NCBI RefSeq assembly: GCF_017873955.1
Contig: NZ_JAGGKS010000002.1
Location: 248,001 to 312,000 of the forward strand
Source: Sedimentibacter acidaminivorans
GTDB lineage: Bacteria > Bacillota > Clostridia > Tissierellales > Sedimentibacteraceae
Direction of reading: 5' to 3'
Length of the DNA stretch: 64,000 bases
Part shown: one piece after another, positions 17,751 to 26,677 of the stretch
Layout of the letters: each line of letters starts with the position of its first letter
Position numbering within the stretch: position 1 is the stretch's first letter
The notes under the pieces: model-generated
Database searches by the model: none
Told to the model about the DNA's origin: nothing
The model's input: only the letters and a program-made list of their open reading frames with translations
Program-made: the position numbers and the translations under genes

Positions 17751-18823
17751 TTATTACCTATTATTTCTTTTAAGTTTTCTATTAATATTTTATTTTCATA
17801 TTCTGATTTCACAGCAATTCTATAATAGCTATCATCAAGATTTCTGTAATTTGAACAACTTCTAATAAGTATTCCTTTTTTCAAAAGTTCATCATACAAA
17901 TTAATTTTTCTTATTAATTTAAAAAATATGTAATTAGCATGTGCTTCATATATTTTAATATTTAGTCTATTCATTTCATCAATCAAATATTGTCTTTGTT
18001 TCTTTACATACTTAACAGATTTTGTCACGTATTCTCTTTCTTCTAACGATGCTACTCCTGCTGCTTGAGCTATTGTTGATACATTCCAAGGTGGGCCGGA
18101 TTTTTTCAAGTTAGCAATAACATTTATATTAGATGACATGCAGTATCCAAGCCTAATTCCAGGAATCGCATATATTTTAGTAAATGCTTTCAGCACAATT
18201 AAATTATCGTATTTTTCCATTAAATCAATCGTACTATATTTCTCTTTATTTTCAACAAAGTCCATGAAGCATTCATCAATAACAATTGTCGTATTCATTA
18301 ATTTGCAATGTGAAATTATTTTTTCCAATAATATTTTATCTATAATTTGTCCTGTAGGATTATTGGGATTACATATAAATACAATATCTGTATCAATTTT
18401 TATATCATCTATTATCTTATCTGTTAATTTAAAACCATTTTCCTCTTCTAATGTAAAATACTTAACATCGGTTCCTACCGTAGTTAATGCCTGCTCATAT
18501 TCGCTGAATGTAGGTGATATAAGTATTGCATTTTGTGGAATCATACATAAAGCAATTCTAAATATTGCTTCTGCCGCTCCATTGGAACAAAAAAACCAAC
18601 TTTCCGGTATTTTTTCACAATTTGATAAACCCTTTATAAGCTCTCTTGAGTTAATGTCCGGATATCTAATTGAGTATTTGATTGAACGAATAATTGCTTC
18701 TTGGACATTGTCAGGAATTCCAAAGGGATTTATATTAGACGAAAAATCTATTATATCGTCTTCATCAATTCCAAATATTTTTGATGCTCCATATATATCT
18801 GCACCATGACTATCGTTATTCAT
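17747..18823 (-). CDS. cobD: L-threonine-O-3-phosphate decarboxylase
   Basis: PLP enzyme that makes (R)-1-amino-2-propanol phosphate, the linker of the cobalamin nucleotide loop. The 358-residue protein has the fold-type-I aminotransferase pattern: DFSSNINPFGIP near the N-terminus, ICNPNNPTGQII, VIDECFMDF, and the PLP lysine in LKAFTKIYAIPGIRLGYCM. The resemblance to HisC is expected for this family. The ATG has a GAGGAGG site. It is next to cbiB, which uses its product. Confidence 0.9.
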   Translation of the reverse strand: MNNDSHGADIYGASKIFGIDEDDIIDFSSNINPFGIPDNVQEAIIRSIKYSIRYPDINSRELIKGLSNCEKIPESWFFCSNGAAEAIFRIALCMIPQNAILISPTFSEYEQALTTVGTDVKYFTLEEENGFKLTDKIIDDIKIDTDIVFICNPNNPTGQIIDKILLEKIISHCKLMNTTIVIDECFMDFVENKEKYSTIDLMEKYDNLIVLKAFTKIYAIPGIRLGYCMSSNINVIANLKKSGPPWNVSTIAQAAGVASLEEREYVTKSVKYVKKQRQYLIDEMNRLNIKIYEAHANYIFFKLIRKINLYDELLKKGILIRSCSNYRNLDDSYYRIAVKSEYENKILIENLKEIIGNK

Positions 18824-18845
18824 ATTTCCTCCTCAAGAAATCATT

Positions 18846-19787
18846 CTAAAACAAAATGACTATTACTATTCCTAATATCAAACATATAAATGAAGTTAAA
18901 TACATCAGATTATTTGCCTTTTTAATATCTTCTGCTTCAATAGGTCTGTCATCATCTCCTATAGTCTGCTTTGAAACCAATATACCTCCGTAATAGTTTC
19001 CTCCACCGAGGCTGATGTTTAAAGCGCCTGCACATACTGATTCAGTTTGTGCAGAATTAGGACTGAGATGATTGTATCTGTCTCTTTTATATATTTTGTA
19101 TGCATTTTTAGAATCCATACCTAAAATCATAGAGGCTATTATCATTAAATATGCTGAAATTCTAGATGGTAAGTAGTTGGCAACATCATCTGAAATAGCT
19201 GAAATTCTTCCAAAATCAATATATTTTTCATTTTTATATCCTACCATTGAGTCAAGTGTGTTTATAGCCTTGTACATAAAACCTAATGGCGCCCCACCAA
19301 TTAAAATAAATATAATTGGTGCAATAACACCATCTGAAGTATTTTCTGCCACTGTTTCAACAGCTCCCTTTGCTACAGAAGATTCATTTAAGTTTTCTGT
19401 ATCTCTTCCAACAATGTAAGACAAATACTTTCTTGCATCAACTATATTATTTTCTTTCAAAGCTTTATATACCTTCATACTCTCATCTCTGAGGCTTTTA
19501 GTTGCAAGTATATAATAGCACATAACGCTTTCTAATGTTATTGCTAAAATCAGATTAATACTTGAAGCTAATACAAGTATTAAATATGGAACAACAAAAG
19601 ATGTCCCTACAACTAACATCCATAAGATAGTCCCAGCTCTTCTTTCGTCATCTTTATTTTTACAATTTGTTCTAAGCTTTTTTTCAACTGTACTTATCAT
19701 ATTGCCAATTAGTTTAATTGGATGAAAGAAACCGTGAGGGTCTCCAATGATTAAGTCTAATATATATCCTATAATTAGTGAAATCAT
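18846..19787 (-). CDS. cbiB: Adenosylcobinamide-phosphate synthase, membrane protein
   Basis: Attaches aminopropanol phosphate to cobyric acid. The 313-residue integral membrane protein starts with SLIIGYILDLIIGDPHGFFHPI, the recognisable CbiB opening (shown here with its DxxxGDP feature). It also has ENTSDGVIAPIIFI and a late SPNSAQTESVCAGAL. About five membrane segments are visible. Its ATG overlaps the cbiA stop codon. The C-terminus ends in a hydrophobic helix as usual. Confidence 0.93.
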   Translation of the reverse strand: MISLIIGYILDLIIGDPHGFFHPIKLIGNMISTVEKKLRTNCKNKDDERRAGTILWMLVVGTSFVVPYLILVLASSINLILAITLESVMCYYILATKSLRDESMKVYKALKENNIVDARKYLSYIVGRDTENLNESSVAKGAVETVAENTSDGVIAPIIFILIGGAPLGFMYKAINTLDSMVGYKNEKYIDFGRISAISDDVANYLPSRISAYLMIIASMILGMDSKNAYKIYKRDRYNHLSPNSAQTESVCAGALNISLGGGNYYGGILVSKQTIGDDDRPIEAEDIKKANNLMYLTSFICLILGIVIVILF

Positions 19788-21199
19788 AATTGTGTCCTTC
19801 TGTTTTTGCTATTATTATAGCAGTTCTCTGTACTATATTCTGTACACTTTTCAATAAAATTTCGTGCAAAACCTATATTTCCAAGGAAATGGAAATGTGG
19901 ATATCCCATAAATTTTGTTTCATCTGCAATTATACAATCATACCGTTTCTCAGATTGAGGTTTTTTTGCTGTAAATGAACTCCCCTTATTTGTACTTGTG
20001 CTATAATGAAACTCATGTACATTTATAGACTGACCCTTATTGCACATTAAATTATCACAATTAGCCACTAGTGTAGCATATCCGAAATTTTCTAGTGACT
20101 TTGTCATATTGCTTTGACCCTCTATTGCCCCAACTAAATTGTGCTCAATGGCATTTTCATCCTTAAAGCTTTCCATTAGGTACATATATCCTCCACATTC
20201 AGCAAAGGTAGGCAGTCCCATATTAATCTTTTCCTTTAAATCCTTTAACATAGATTTATTCTCTGATAATTCTTTCATGTAAAGTTCAGGATAACCTCCA
20301 CCTAAATATAAACCACCTATGTCTTTTGGCAGTTCCTTGTCATTAAGTGGGCTGAATTCAACTATTTCAGCTCCTAATTGTTCAAACAAGTCTAAATTAT
20401 CTCTATAATAAAAGCAAAAAGCCTTATCCATTGCAACTGCAATTTTAGTTTTTCCTACCGTTTCTATATTAGATTCTTCATATTCTAAAACACTAGAGTT
20501 TAATGCAAGTTCATATAACCCTTCTAAATCAATAGTTTTAAGTGAGGCTTCTCCAAGTTTTTTTACTATATCTTCTAAATTTCCAATTTCCTGTGCTGTG
20601 ACAAGTCCAAGATGCCTGCTTTCCAGTTTGCAGTCCTGCAAGTAAGGCAGATAACCATAAACCTTAACATCTGTATTCGATTCTATTATATTTTTATAAT
20701 AACCGTATAAGCCCTTTGATATATCATTTAAAATAACACCTTTAATATTGCTTTTTTCTCTGAAATTTTTAAATCCTTCTATTAATGCACAAACAGACGC
20801 TGCCATACCTTTGCAGTTTAAAACTAATATTACAGGACAGTCTAATAGTTTGGCTAATTCATAAGTACTACAGGATGTATTAGTCCCTATTCCGTCATAA
20901 TAACCCATTACGCCTTCAATAATGGATATATCAGCATCTTTGCTATTTTTACACAGCACATATTTACAATTGTTTTCGCCTATCATAAATTCATCTAAAT
21001 TCCTTGATGGAATTTTTACAACTTCTCTGTGAAACATCGGGTCAATATAATCTGGACCTGACTTATAAGCAGAAACATTTTTACCCCTCATTGAAAAAGC
21101 TTTTAAAAGTGATGTAGTAATTGTAGTTTTTCCACTATTGCTGCTTGCTGCTGTAATCATAATTCTTGGTACATTACATTTAACTTTAATATAAACCAC
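19784..21199 (-). CDS. cbiA: Cobyrinate a,c-diamide synthase
   Basis: Amidates the a and c side chains of (cobalt-)cobyrinate using ATP and glutamine. The 471-residue protein has the P-loop ITAASSNSGKTTITTSLL, an N-terminal synthetase domain to about 240, and a glutaminase domain with YLGGGYPELYM and the catalytic cysteine in FAECGGYMYL. The late YPHFHFLGN holds the conserved histidine. The start is taken as a GTG at 21199 inside the end of cbiET; a less likely ATG lies at 21160. Confidence 0.92.
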   Translation of the reverse strand: MVYIKVKCNVPRIMITAASSNSGKTTITTSLLKAFSMRGKNVSAYKSGPDYIDPMFHREVVKIPSRNLDEFMIGENNCKYVLCKNSKDADISIIEGVMGYYDGIGTNTSCSTYELAKLLDCPVILVLNCKGMAASVCALIEGFKNFREKSNIKGVILNDISKGLYGYYKNIIESNTDVKVYGYLPYLQDCKLESRHLGLVTAQEIGNLEDIVKKLGEASLKTIDLEGLYELALNSSVLEYEESNIETVGKTKIAVAMDKAFCFYYRDNLDLFEQLGAEIVEFSPLNDKELPKDIGGLYLGGGYPELYMKELSENKSMLKDLKEKINMGLPTFAECGGYMYLMESFKDENAIEHNLVGAIEGQSNMTKSLENFGYATLVANCDNLMCNKGQSINVHEFHYSTSTNKGSSFTAKKPQSEKRYDCIIADETKFMGYPHFHFLGNIGFARNFIEKCTEYSTENCYNNSKNRRTQL

Positions 21200-22409
21200 T
21201 TCCTTTTCCGCTAATTATATATATTGGATTCTGACCCATCATCATGTCATATCGACTAATTTTTTTTGATTTAGATATTGAAACATTTACTATTTCTACA
21301 TCTTCAAATTTATATTTTTCCATTGCTTCAAGGGCTTCATTTAAGCTTTGAAGCGTTATAGTGTTTATTACAATATTAACATGAGGGCTTTTCTTTAATA
21401 AGCAATCGAATATTGCATCCATATTGCCACTGCTTCCACCTATAAACACGGAGTCTGGTTTTGGTAAATTATCCAATCCCTCTGGTGCAACGCCTTCAAT
21501 TATTTCAATATTATAAACTTTGAATTTTTCTATATTTTCTTTAATTAAATCAATAGCGCCTTTATTTTTTTCAATAGCATATAATGTTCCACCGCTCAAT
21601 TTAAGGGCAGTTTCTATGGATACGGAACCTGTACCCGCACCAATATCATACACAATAGAATCAGATTTAAGGTTAAGCTTTCCGATTGAAATTGTTCTGA
21701 CCTCACTTTTAGTCATAGGCGCATGTCCAGTAATAAATTCATCATCTCGTATAGAACGAAATCCACTATCTATTTCTATCGCATTATCATTATGTATTAT
21801 CATTACTGCAAGACTATCAAAATCCATATTTGCAATACTAGAAGACTTATCTTCTATAATTCTTTCATTGTTATAAGATAAATTTTCGCCAACGGAAACT
21901 TGAAGATTACCTAAACCTTTATCAACTAATAATTTGCATATATTTTTAGGCTTTAATTCTCCGCCTGTAAGCATAAATGTTTTTTTATTGAACATTATAT
22001 TTGAAATAATATTTAAATTTCTGCCATGAGCGCTGACAAATTTTATGCTGTCCCACGATAAGTTTAACTTTGAACAAAAATACTGGAGTGACCCTATCGC
22101 TGGTATATTCTCCACTTTAATAGATTCATCTTGTTCTAGTATTTCAGTTAGTTTTTTTGATAAGCTGTAAAATCCTGTATCACCAGAAACTAAAACTCCG
22201 AAATTTTTATGTATGTTGTCTTTTGATATGTATTCATAAATATCCTCTGCTTTAGAACTTTCAAATGTATCTTTATTTAAGTATATAAAATCGGACAGCA
22301 TTCTCTTAGCTCCAATTAAACAATCAGAATTGCTAATTAAGTCTATTGATTTTTTATGTGTGAAATCTAAATTACCAATACCAATCCCTATTATACTAAC
22401 ATTCTTCAT
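21186..22409 (-). CDS. cbiET: Fused cobalt-precorrin-7 C5-methyltransferase / precorrin-6B C15-methyltransferase (decarboxylating)
   Basis: Bifunctional enzyme of 407 residues. The N-terminal half (about 1-200) is CbiE, starting with SIIGIGIGNLDFT and holding VLVSGDTGFYSLSK. The C-terminal half (about 215-407) is CbiT, with the SAM site IVYDIGAGTGSVSIETAL. The fusion corresponds to CobL of the aerobic pathway, but the surrounding genes (cbiD, cbiG) place it in the anaerobic one. It has a GAGGTG ribosome site and follows cbiJ after seven bases. Confidence 0.93.
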   Translation of the reverse strand: MKNVSIIGIGIGNLDFTHKKSIDLISNSDCLIGAKRMLSDFIYLNKDTFESSKAEDIYEYISKDNIHKNFGVLVSGDTGFYSLSKKLTEILEQDESIKVENIPAIGSLQYFCSKLNLSWDSIKFVSAHGRNLNIISNIMFNKKTFMLTGGELKPKNICKLLVDKGLGNLQVSVGENLSYNNERIIEDKSSSIANMDFDSLAVMIIHNDNAIEIDSGFRSIRDDEFITGHAPMTKSEVRTISIGKLNLKSDSIVYDIGAGTGSVSIETALKLSGGTLYAIEKNKGAIDLIKENIEKFKVYNIEIIEGVAPEGLDNLPKPDSVFIGGSSGNMDAIFDCLLKKSPHVNIVINTITLQSLNEALEAMEKYKFEDVEIVNVSISKSKKISRYDMMMGQNPIYIISGKGSGLY

Positions 22410-22416
22410 TAATAAG

Positions 22417-23169
22417 TCACCTCTTTATATTAAAGTAATTTATGATTTCATCTAATGTCAAGCCGCTTTCATCAGGTTTTCTGATTACAAGGCATTCTGC
22501 ACCAGTTTTAATGCAAGATTCAGCCTTTTCTGTAAATCCTCCTGAACTGGAACTTTCCTTTGTAACGAGGTACTTTGCATCAATAGTATTTATTATGGCA
22601 GTATTTAGTTCTTCGCTAAATGGACCCTGCATACATATAATATTTTTATTTGAAAATCCTAATTCAATAGACCTTTTCAGTGAACTTTCCATAGGCAGAA
22701 TTCTAACGTACACTCTTCTATCACAGTTATTTAAATTTACAAACTTATTAAGATCCTTGCTACCTGTTGTAAGTAGAATATTTCCTTCTTTATCATTTAA
22801 ATATAAAACACACTCTTCAATAGTATCAAAATATTTGCATTTCATATCTACAACTGATTCCCTAACAACTCTAAGGTATTCAATATTGCAATAATCTGTT
22901 GCTTTCATTATATTTGCTGTAACTATTTTAGCAAATGGATGAGTTGCATCAACAACAAAGTTATATTTTTTCTCTAAAAATAACTCTATCATTTGCTTTT
23001 CATCTAATCTGCTTTGATATACATTCACATTTTCTAATTTGTTTACAAACTGTTGTCCATACTCTGTAGCAATAAACAAATCTGTCATTATATTATTTTT
23101 AGATAAGATTTCAAAAAGTAACCTACCCTCAGTCGTACCTCCAAATATACAAATATGTAATTTATTCAT
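22417..23169 (-). CDS. cbiJ: Cobalt-precorrin-6A reductase
   Basis: NAD(P)H-dependent reductase of the corrin macrocycle. The ATG at 23169, just past the cbiF stop, gives 250 residues, the normal family length; the longer frame to 23256 overlaps cbiF and has no support. IFGGTTEGRLLFEIL at the N-terminus is the CbiJ/CobK dinucleotide motif. VDATHPFAKIVTANI and YLRVVRES are also characteristic, as is the late LVTKESSSSGGFTEK. Confidence 0.92.
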   Translation of the reverse strand: MNKLHICIFGGTTEGRLLFEILSKNNIMTDLFIATEYGQQFVNKLENVNVYQSRLDEKQMIELFLEKKYNFVVDATHPFAKIVTANIMKATDYCNIEYLRVVRESVVDMKCKYFDTIEECVLYLNDKEGNILLTTGSKDLNKFVNLNNCDRRVYVRILPMESSLKRSIELGFSNKNIICMQGPFSEELNTAIINTIDAKYLVTKESSSSGGFTEKAESCIKTGAECLVIRKPDESGLTLDEIINYFNIKR

Positions 23170-23170
23170 A

Positions 23171-23926
23171 TTACTCAATACCTTTTCTGAACTCATGAGT
23201 GAATGTCGGATTGTAAAGTTCACTTCTTTCATATTCATCACCGAGAAAATATCCAACTAAAATTAATGCTGTTTTATTAATATTATTTTCTTTCATCACA
23301 GATGGAAGGGTACTTATTGTACACTTAAATATTTTTTCATCAGGCCATGTAGCTTTATAAACTACTGCAACAGGGGTTTCAGGTTCGTATCCACCTGCAA
23401 TCAGTTCTTTAGATAGTTCCTCAGTTAAACCAGAGCTTAAAAACAATACCATTGTCGCCTTATGGGCTGCAAATGAACGTATGCTCTCTCTTTCAGGCAC
23501 TGGAGTTCTACCTTCCATCCTAGTTATAATTACGGATTGGCTAACATTAGGCAATGTGTATTCTGCACCAATAGAAGCGGCTGCTCCGCAAAACGAACTT
23601 ACCCCAGGTACAACTTCAAAATTAATATTCAAACTTTTTAACATATCAATTTGCTCCCTGATAGCTCCATAAATGCTAGAATCACCAGTATGTAATCTAA
23701 CTGTCATTTTATTTTCTAATTCCGATTTTTTTACTTCTTCTATAACTTCTTCTAAGGTCATATGTGCACTGTTGAGTTTTTCACAACCTTCTTTACAGTA
23801 ATTTAGCAGTTCAGGATTTACTAATGATCCTGCATATATAACTTTATCAGCTTCTGTCAATAATTTATGCCCTCTCATTGTAATTAAATCAACCGCTCCC
23901 GGACCTGCGCCTACAAAATATAACAT
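23171..23926 (-). CDS. cbiF: Cobalt-precorrin-4 C11-methyltransferase
   Basis: SAM-dependent methyltransferase acting at C11. The 251-residue protein has FVGAGPGAVDLITMRGHKLL at the N-terminus, VRLHTGDSSIYGAIREQI, VPGVSSFCGAAASIG and ITRMEGRTPVPERES, all CbiF/CobM features. It lies 11 bases after cbiD and has an AAAGGAG ribosome site. Confidence 0.94.
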   Translation of the reverse strand: MLYFVGAGPGAVDLITMRGHKLLTEADKVIYAGSLVNPELLNYCKEGCEKLNSAHMTLEEVIEEVKKSELENKMTVRLHTGDSSIYGAIREQIDMLKSLNINFEVVPGVSSFCGAAASIGAEYTLPNVSQSVIITRMEGRTPVPERESIRSFAAHKATMVLFLSSGLTEELSKELIAGGYEPETPVAVVYKATWPDEKIFKCTISTLPSVMKENNINKTALILVGYFLGDEYERSELYNPTFTHEFRKGIE

Positions 23927-23937
23927 ATATTTCTCCT

Positions 23938-25023
23938 TTAGTTTAATATACCTTTCTCATTTGAGTATATTATTAATTTAGTTTTTATTTTATTATCAAC
24001 TCTTTTATTTATATAAAATTCAGCTCTTTCACTTACCTTATCTATGACTTCTTTTTCAATATTTTCTCTAATTAATATTTCAATAGCCTGTTCAGTGGTA
24101 ATTGACGATAGAATTTCTTTTACGATTTCTTTATCTGCTCCAAACAATGCTGCATAGCAAGCTAAAACTTCCATTCTGAAATCACCATTGTGAGAATGAG
24201 TATTCATCATGCCGCCTGCAACTTTGACCATTTTTCCTATGTGTCCGACTATTAGAATCTCATCAAATTCTAGTTCTAATGCATAGTCTAACACTTCTCC
24301 TAGATAGTTGCTAAACTTTAAACTGTTATCTCCACGAATACCCAGTGTTTTATCAATGAAGGATTTTGCATAATTACCGGGGAAAGCTAAAATTTCTTTG
24401 TATCCCTTTTCTTTAATAACCCGCATTTCTACTTTTAAACTATCAATTAACGCTTTTTCACTCATAGGCTCAACTATACCTGTAGTTCCTATAATTGATA
24501 TTCCGCCTATAATTCCTAAATGTGGATTAAAAGTTTTTTTTGCTAGTTCTTTCCCTTCTGGTACTGAAATAAGAATACTCACTCCTCCACGATAACCATA
24601 TTCATCACAAACTTTTTGAACATTCTGCTTTATCATTTTAATAGGAACAGAATTAATTGCGGCATGTCCTACAGGACAATCCAATCCTTTTTGAGTAACC
24701 CTACCAACACCTTCGCCACCATCTATACTAATAACATCTGTATGATCCAGTCTAACATACGCGTAAATTAAAATACCATCAGTTACATCTGGGTCATCAC
24801 CACTATATTTTTTTACACAACAGCTTGCTTGATAGCCATTTATAAAAGGTTCAAATATACTAATTGATAAAACTTCGCCATCAGGTAGTCTTACAAAAAC
24901 ACTATCTATAATATTACCAGAGAGCAACATTTGTATAGCAGCTGTTGCAGAAGCAGTAGCACATGTTCCAGTAGTGATACCACATCTTAGTTTTTTTCCA
25001 TTTTTAACAATATAATCCTTCAT
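23938..25023 (-). CDS. cbiD: Cobalt-precorrin-5B C1-methyltransferase
   Basis: Methylates C1 in the anaerobic corrin pathway and is the first gene of the operon. The ATG at 25023 gives 361 residues and follows GAGG by five bases. A longer in-frame extension to 25098 reads through the riboswitch terminator hairpin and is rejected. LRCGITTGTCATASATAA is the family's opening motif; GGEGVGRVTQKGL and GIVEPMSEKAL are also typical. The gene lies directly behind the B12 riboswitch, so all 13 genes should be repressed by adenosylcobalamin. Confidence 0.94.
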   Translation of the reverse strand: MKDYIVKNGKKLRCGITTGTCATASATAAIQMLLSGNIIDSVFVRLPDGEVLSISIFEPFINGYQASCCVKKYSGDDPDVTDGILIYAYVRLDHTDVISIDGGEGVGRVTQKGLDCPVGHAAINSVPIKMIKQNVQKVCDEYGYRGGVSILISVPEGKELAKKTFNPHLGIIGGISIIGTTGIVEPMSEKALIDSLKVEMRVIKEKGYKEILAFPGNYAKSFIDKTLGIRGDNSLKFSNYLGEVLDYALELEFDEILIVGHIGKMVKVAGGMMNTHSHNGDFRMEVLACYAALFGADKEIVKEILSSITTEQAIEILIRENIEKEVIDKVSERAEFYINKRVDNKIKTKLIIYSNEKGILN

Positions 25024-25060
25024 AATAGCCTCTAGTATTTTTAAATTTTTATCGCATCTT

Positions 25061-25094
25061 AAAAACAAAAAAATCCTCCAATTTCTTGGAAGAT
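25061..25094 (-). terminator. Intrinsic terminator of the cobalamin riboswitch
   Basis: On the minus strand ATCTTCCAA (25094-25086) pairs with TTGGAGGAT (25081-25073) around a GAAA loop and is followed by seven U residues. It lies between the B12 aptamer and cbiD, so ligand binding would favour this hairpin and stop transcription. Confidence 0.85.
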
Positions 25095-25170
25095 GCAATA
25101 ATCACACAAATATTCTCATATCATTAAAATTATTTTAGATAATCCTCCCGAAAATCAACAAACATAATTT

Positions 25171-25325
25171 GGCAGGTCTCCTGACTATCGGTTCATCTAA
25201 CATTCACCTTCCCGTGTTATAAACACAGTGGTATATAAATATTATCGCCTTTCACAGTAGCGGGGGCTGTAACAGATTCAACTGTTTTCCCTTTTAAAAC
25301 AAATTGTTACCAAATCAATCTATAT
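25171..25325 (-). promoter_or_regulatory. Cobalamin (B12) riboswitch
   Basis: On the minus strand the conserved order of the cobalamin aptamer is present: GGTAACAAT and AAAAGGGAA at the 5' side, CAGCCCCCGCTACTGTGA in the core, CCACTG, GGGAAGG, GATGAACCGA, and the B12-box-side AGTCAGGAGACCTGCC at 25185-25171. It is upstream of cbiD and is followed by a terminator. Confidence 0.95.
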
Positions 25326-25338
25326 TCTATTGGTTTAA

Positions 25339-25367
25339 ATTATATAATAAGGAAGAATAATTGTCAA
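25339..25367 (-). promoter_or_regulatory. Sigma-A promoter of the cobalamin operon
   Basis: TTGACA (25367-25362), 17 bases, TATAAT (25344-25339) on the minus strand: both hexamers match consensus. It starts transcription about 10-15 bases before the B12 aptamer. Confidence 0.85.
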
Positions 25368-25463
25368 TAAATAAATAAAATTGGGTATTTTAATTATTTT
25401 TTAGTTATTATAAAGTAAATCCCTCATAAAATTAAATAAGATAATAATTTTAGGGGGCTACTT

Positions 25464-26189
25464 ATGGAAAAATTTTTCAAAAGGGTAAATTCAATATTTT
25501 TAATAGCTATCGTCATTATGATTTTAATGACTATATATGGTATTCTAACAAAATCTACTGAAACGATAATAGATGCTTCAAACGAAGCTGTAAATAATCA
25601 AAAAATAAAAATACTAATTGACCCTGGACATGGTGGAGTTGACCCTGGAACATCTGGAGACCTAAAGATAGCCGAAGCTCCTATAAATTTAGAAATATCC
25701 ACTAAACTTATGAAATTCTTAGAAGGTGGCGGATTTGAAGCAGAAATGACTAGATATGAGGATACTGGATTGTATACTGAAAAGTCTTCTACGATTAGAG
25801 CTAAGAAAAATGAAGATTTAAATAACAGAGTTGACGCCATCAATAATTCAAATGCTGACTTAGCTATATCTATTCACCTCAATTCATTTCCACAAAAGCA
25901 ATATTATGGAGCTCATGTTTTTTACAAAAAAAACTGTGAAACAAGCAAAATAGCAGCAGAAATGCTACAAGATAATCTAAAGGAAATACTAGATAAAGAT
26001 AACAATAGAGTTCCGCAAGCAAAAAAAGATATAAGAATTATGGACAATTCAACTATACCTACAATACTTATTGAGTGTGGTTTCTTGTCTAATAACGAGG
26101 AAGAAAAAAAGCTAATTACTGATGATTATCAAGAAAAAATCGCTTGGGCAATTTATACAGGATTGGTTAAGTATTTTAATGAGCAATAG
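25464..26189 (+). CDS. cwlD: N-acetylmuramoyl-L-alanine amidase, CwlD type
   Basis: Zinc amidase that cleaves the lactyl-amide bond of peptidoglycan; the CwlD branch forms muramic-lactam in the spore cortex. It has 241 residues. An N-terminal hydrophobic segment (about 9-28) serves as a membrane anchor or signal. The Amidase_3 zinc ligands are in LIDPGHGG and the Glu in APINLEIS; SIHLNSFP and TILIECGFLSN complete the site. It matches CwlD in length and architecture and indicates a spore former. It is monocistronic, divergent from the cobalamin operon. Confidence 0.88.
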   Translation: MEKFFKRVNSIFLIAIVIMILMTIYGILTKSTETIIDASNEAVNNQKIKILIDPGHGGVDPGTSGDLKIAEAPINLEISTKLMKFLEGGGFEAEMTRYEDTGLYTEKSSTIRAKKNEDLNNRVDAINNSNADLAISIHLNSFPQKQYYGAHVFYKKNCETSKIAAEMLQDNLKEILDKDNNRVPQAKKDIRIMDNSTIPTILIECGFLSNNEEEKKLITDDYQEKIAWAIYTGLVKYFNEQ

Positions 26190-26249
26190 AATAATAGACA
26201 ATGATATTAATTAAAATTTTTATCATCTTTATATTTCGTTCAATGCAAA

Positions 26250-26292
26250 GAGACGATTTTCAAGATACATAATATACACTAAAAATCGTCTC
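26250..26292. repeat. Hairpin between cwlD and the DUF2007 gene
   Basis: GAGACGATTTT (26250-26260) and AAAATCGTCTC (26282-26292) pair perfectly around a 21-base loop. It lies between two convergent genes and may protect or end their messages. There is no clear U-run on either side. Confidence 0.5.
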
Positions 26293-26354
26293 CTATTAAT
26301 TTCAACAATAATACTATTTCCATTATAAAATCTCTAATTAAAGATATTCACAAT

Positions 26355-26624
26355 CTATTTTTTAATCTGAATATCATCATATTCTACAGGATCTGAATTT
26401 ATTAGTTCCAGTGATTTATCCAACATTTTAGATGGAACATATAAATCTATGCCAAAATTATTAGCTCCAAAGTAAACTTCCATAATTCCACCAGAACCTT
26501 TGTTTTTTTTCATAACTGGTATGCCGTATGATTCAAGCATTGAAATAATAATTTTTGCATCAATATCATTTAGATCAGACAAAAGTAACACTGCTTTATC
26601 ATCATCAATAAATTTTTCTGACAT
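26355..26624 (-). CDS. Small DUF2007-family protein
   Basis: An 89-residue soluble protein of the DUF2007 ('putative signal transducing protein') type, a ferredoxin-like alpha-beta fold. The segment LLSDLNDIDAKIIISMLES is followed by YGIPVMKKNKGSG and IDLYVPSKMLDKSLELI. A second copy forms the C-terminal part of the membrane protein at 47245-47775. There is an AAAGGATG ribosome site. The biochemical role of the family is not known. Confidence 0.75.
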   Translation of the reverse strand: MSEKFIDDDKAVLLLSDLNDIDAKIIISMLESYGIPVMKKNKGSGGIMEVYFGANNFGIDLYVPSKMLDKSLELINSDPVEYDDIQIKK

Positions 26625-26677
26625 ATTTACACATCCTTTACAGCTTTATTGTCACATCGTAACACCTAAATTTTATG

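Noticed and set aside
23938-25098. Longer cbiD start adding about 25 residues
   Set aside because: The extra segment is the riboswitch terminator hairpin and its U-run; the ATG at 25023 has the ribosome site.
26250-26292. Hairpin as a terminator for cwlD
   Set aside because: Good stem but no U-tract on either strand, so it is listed only as a hairpin.
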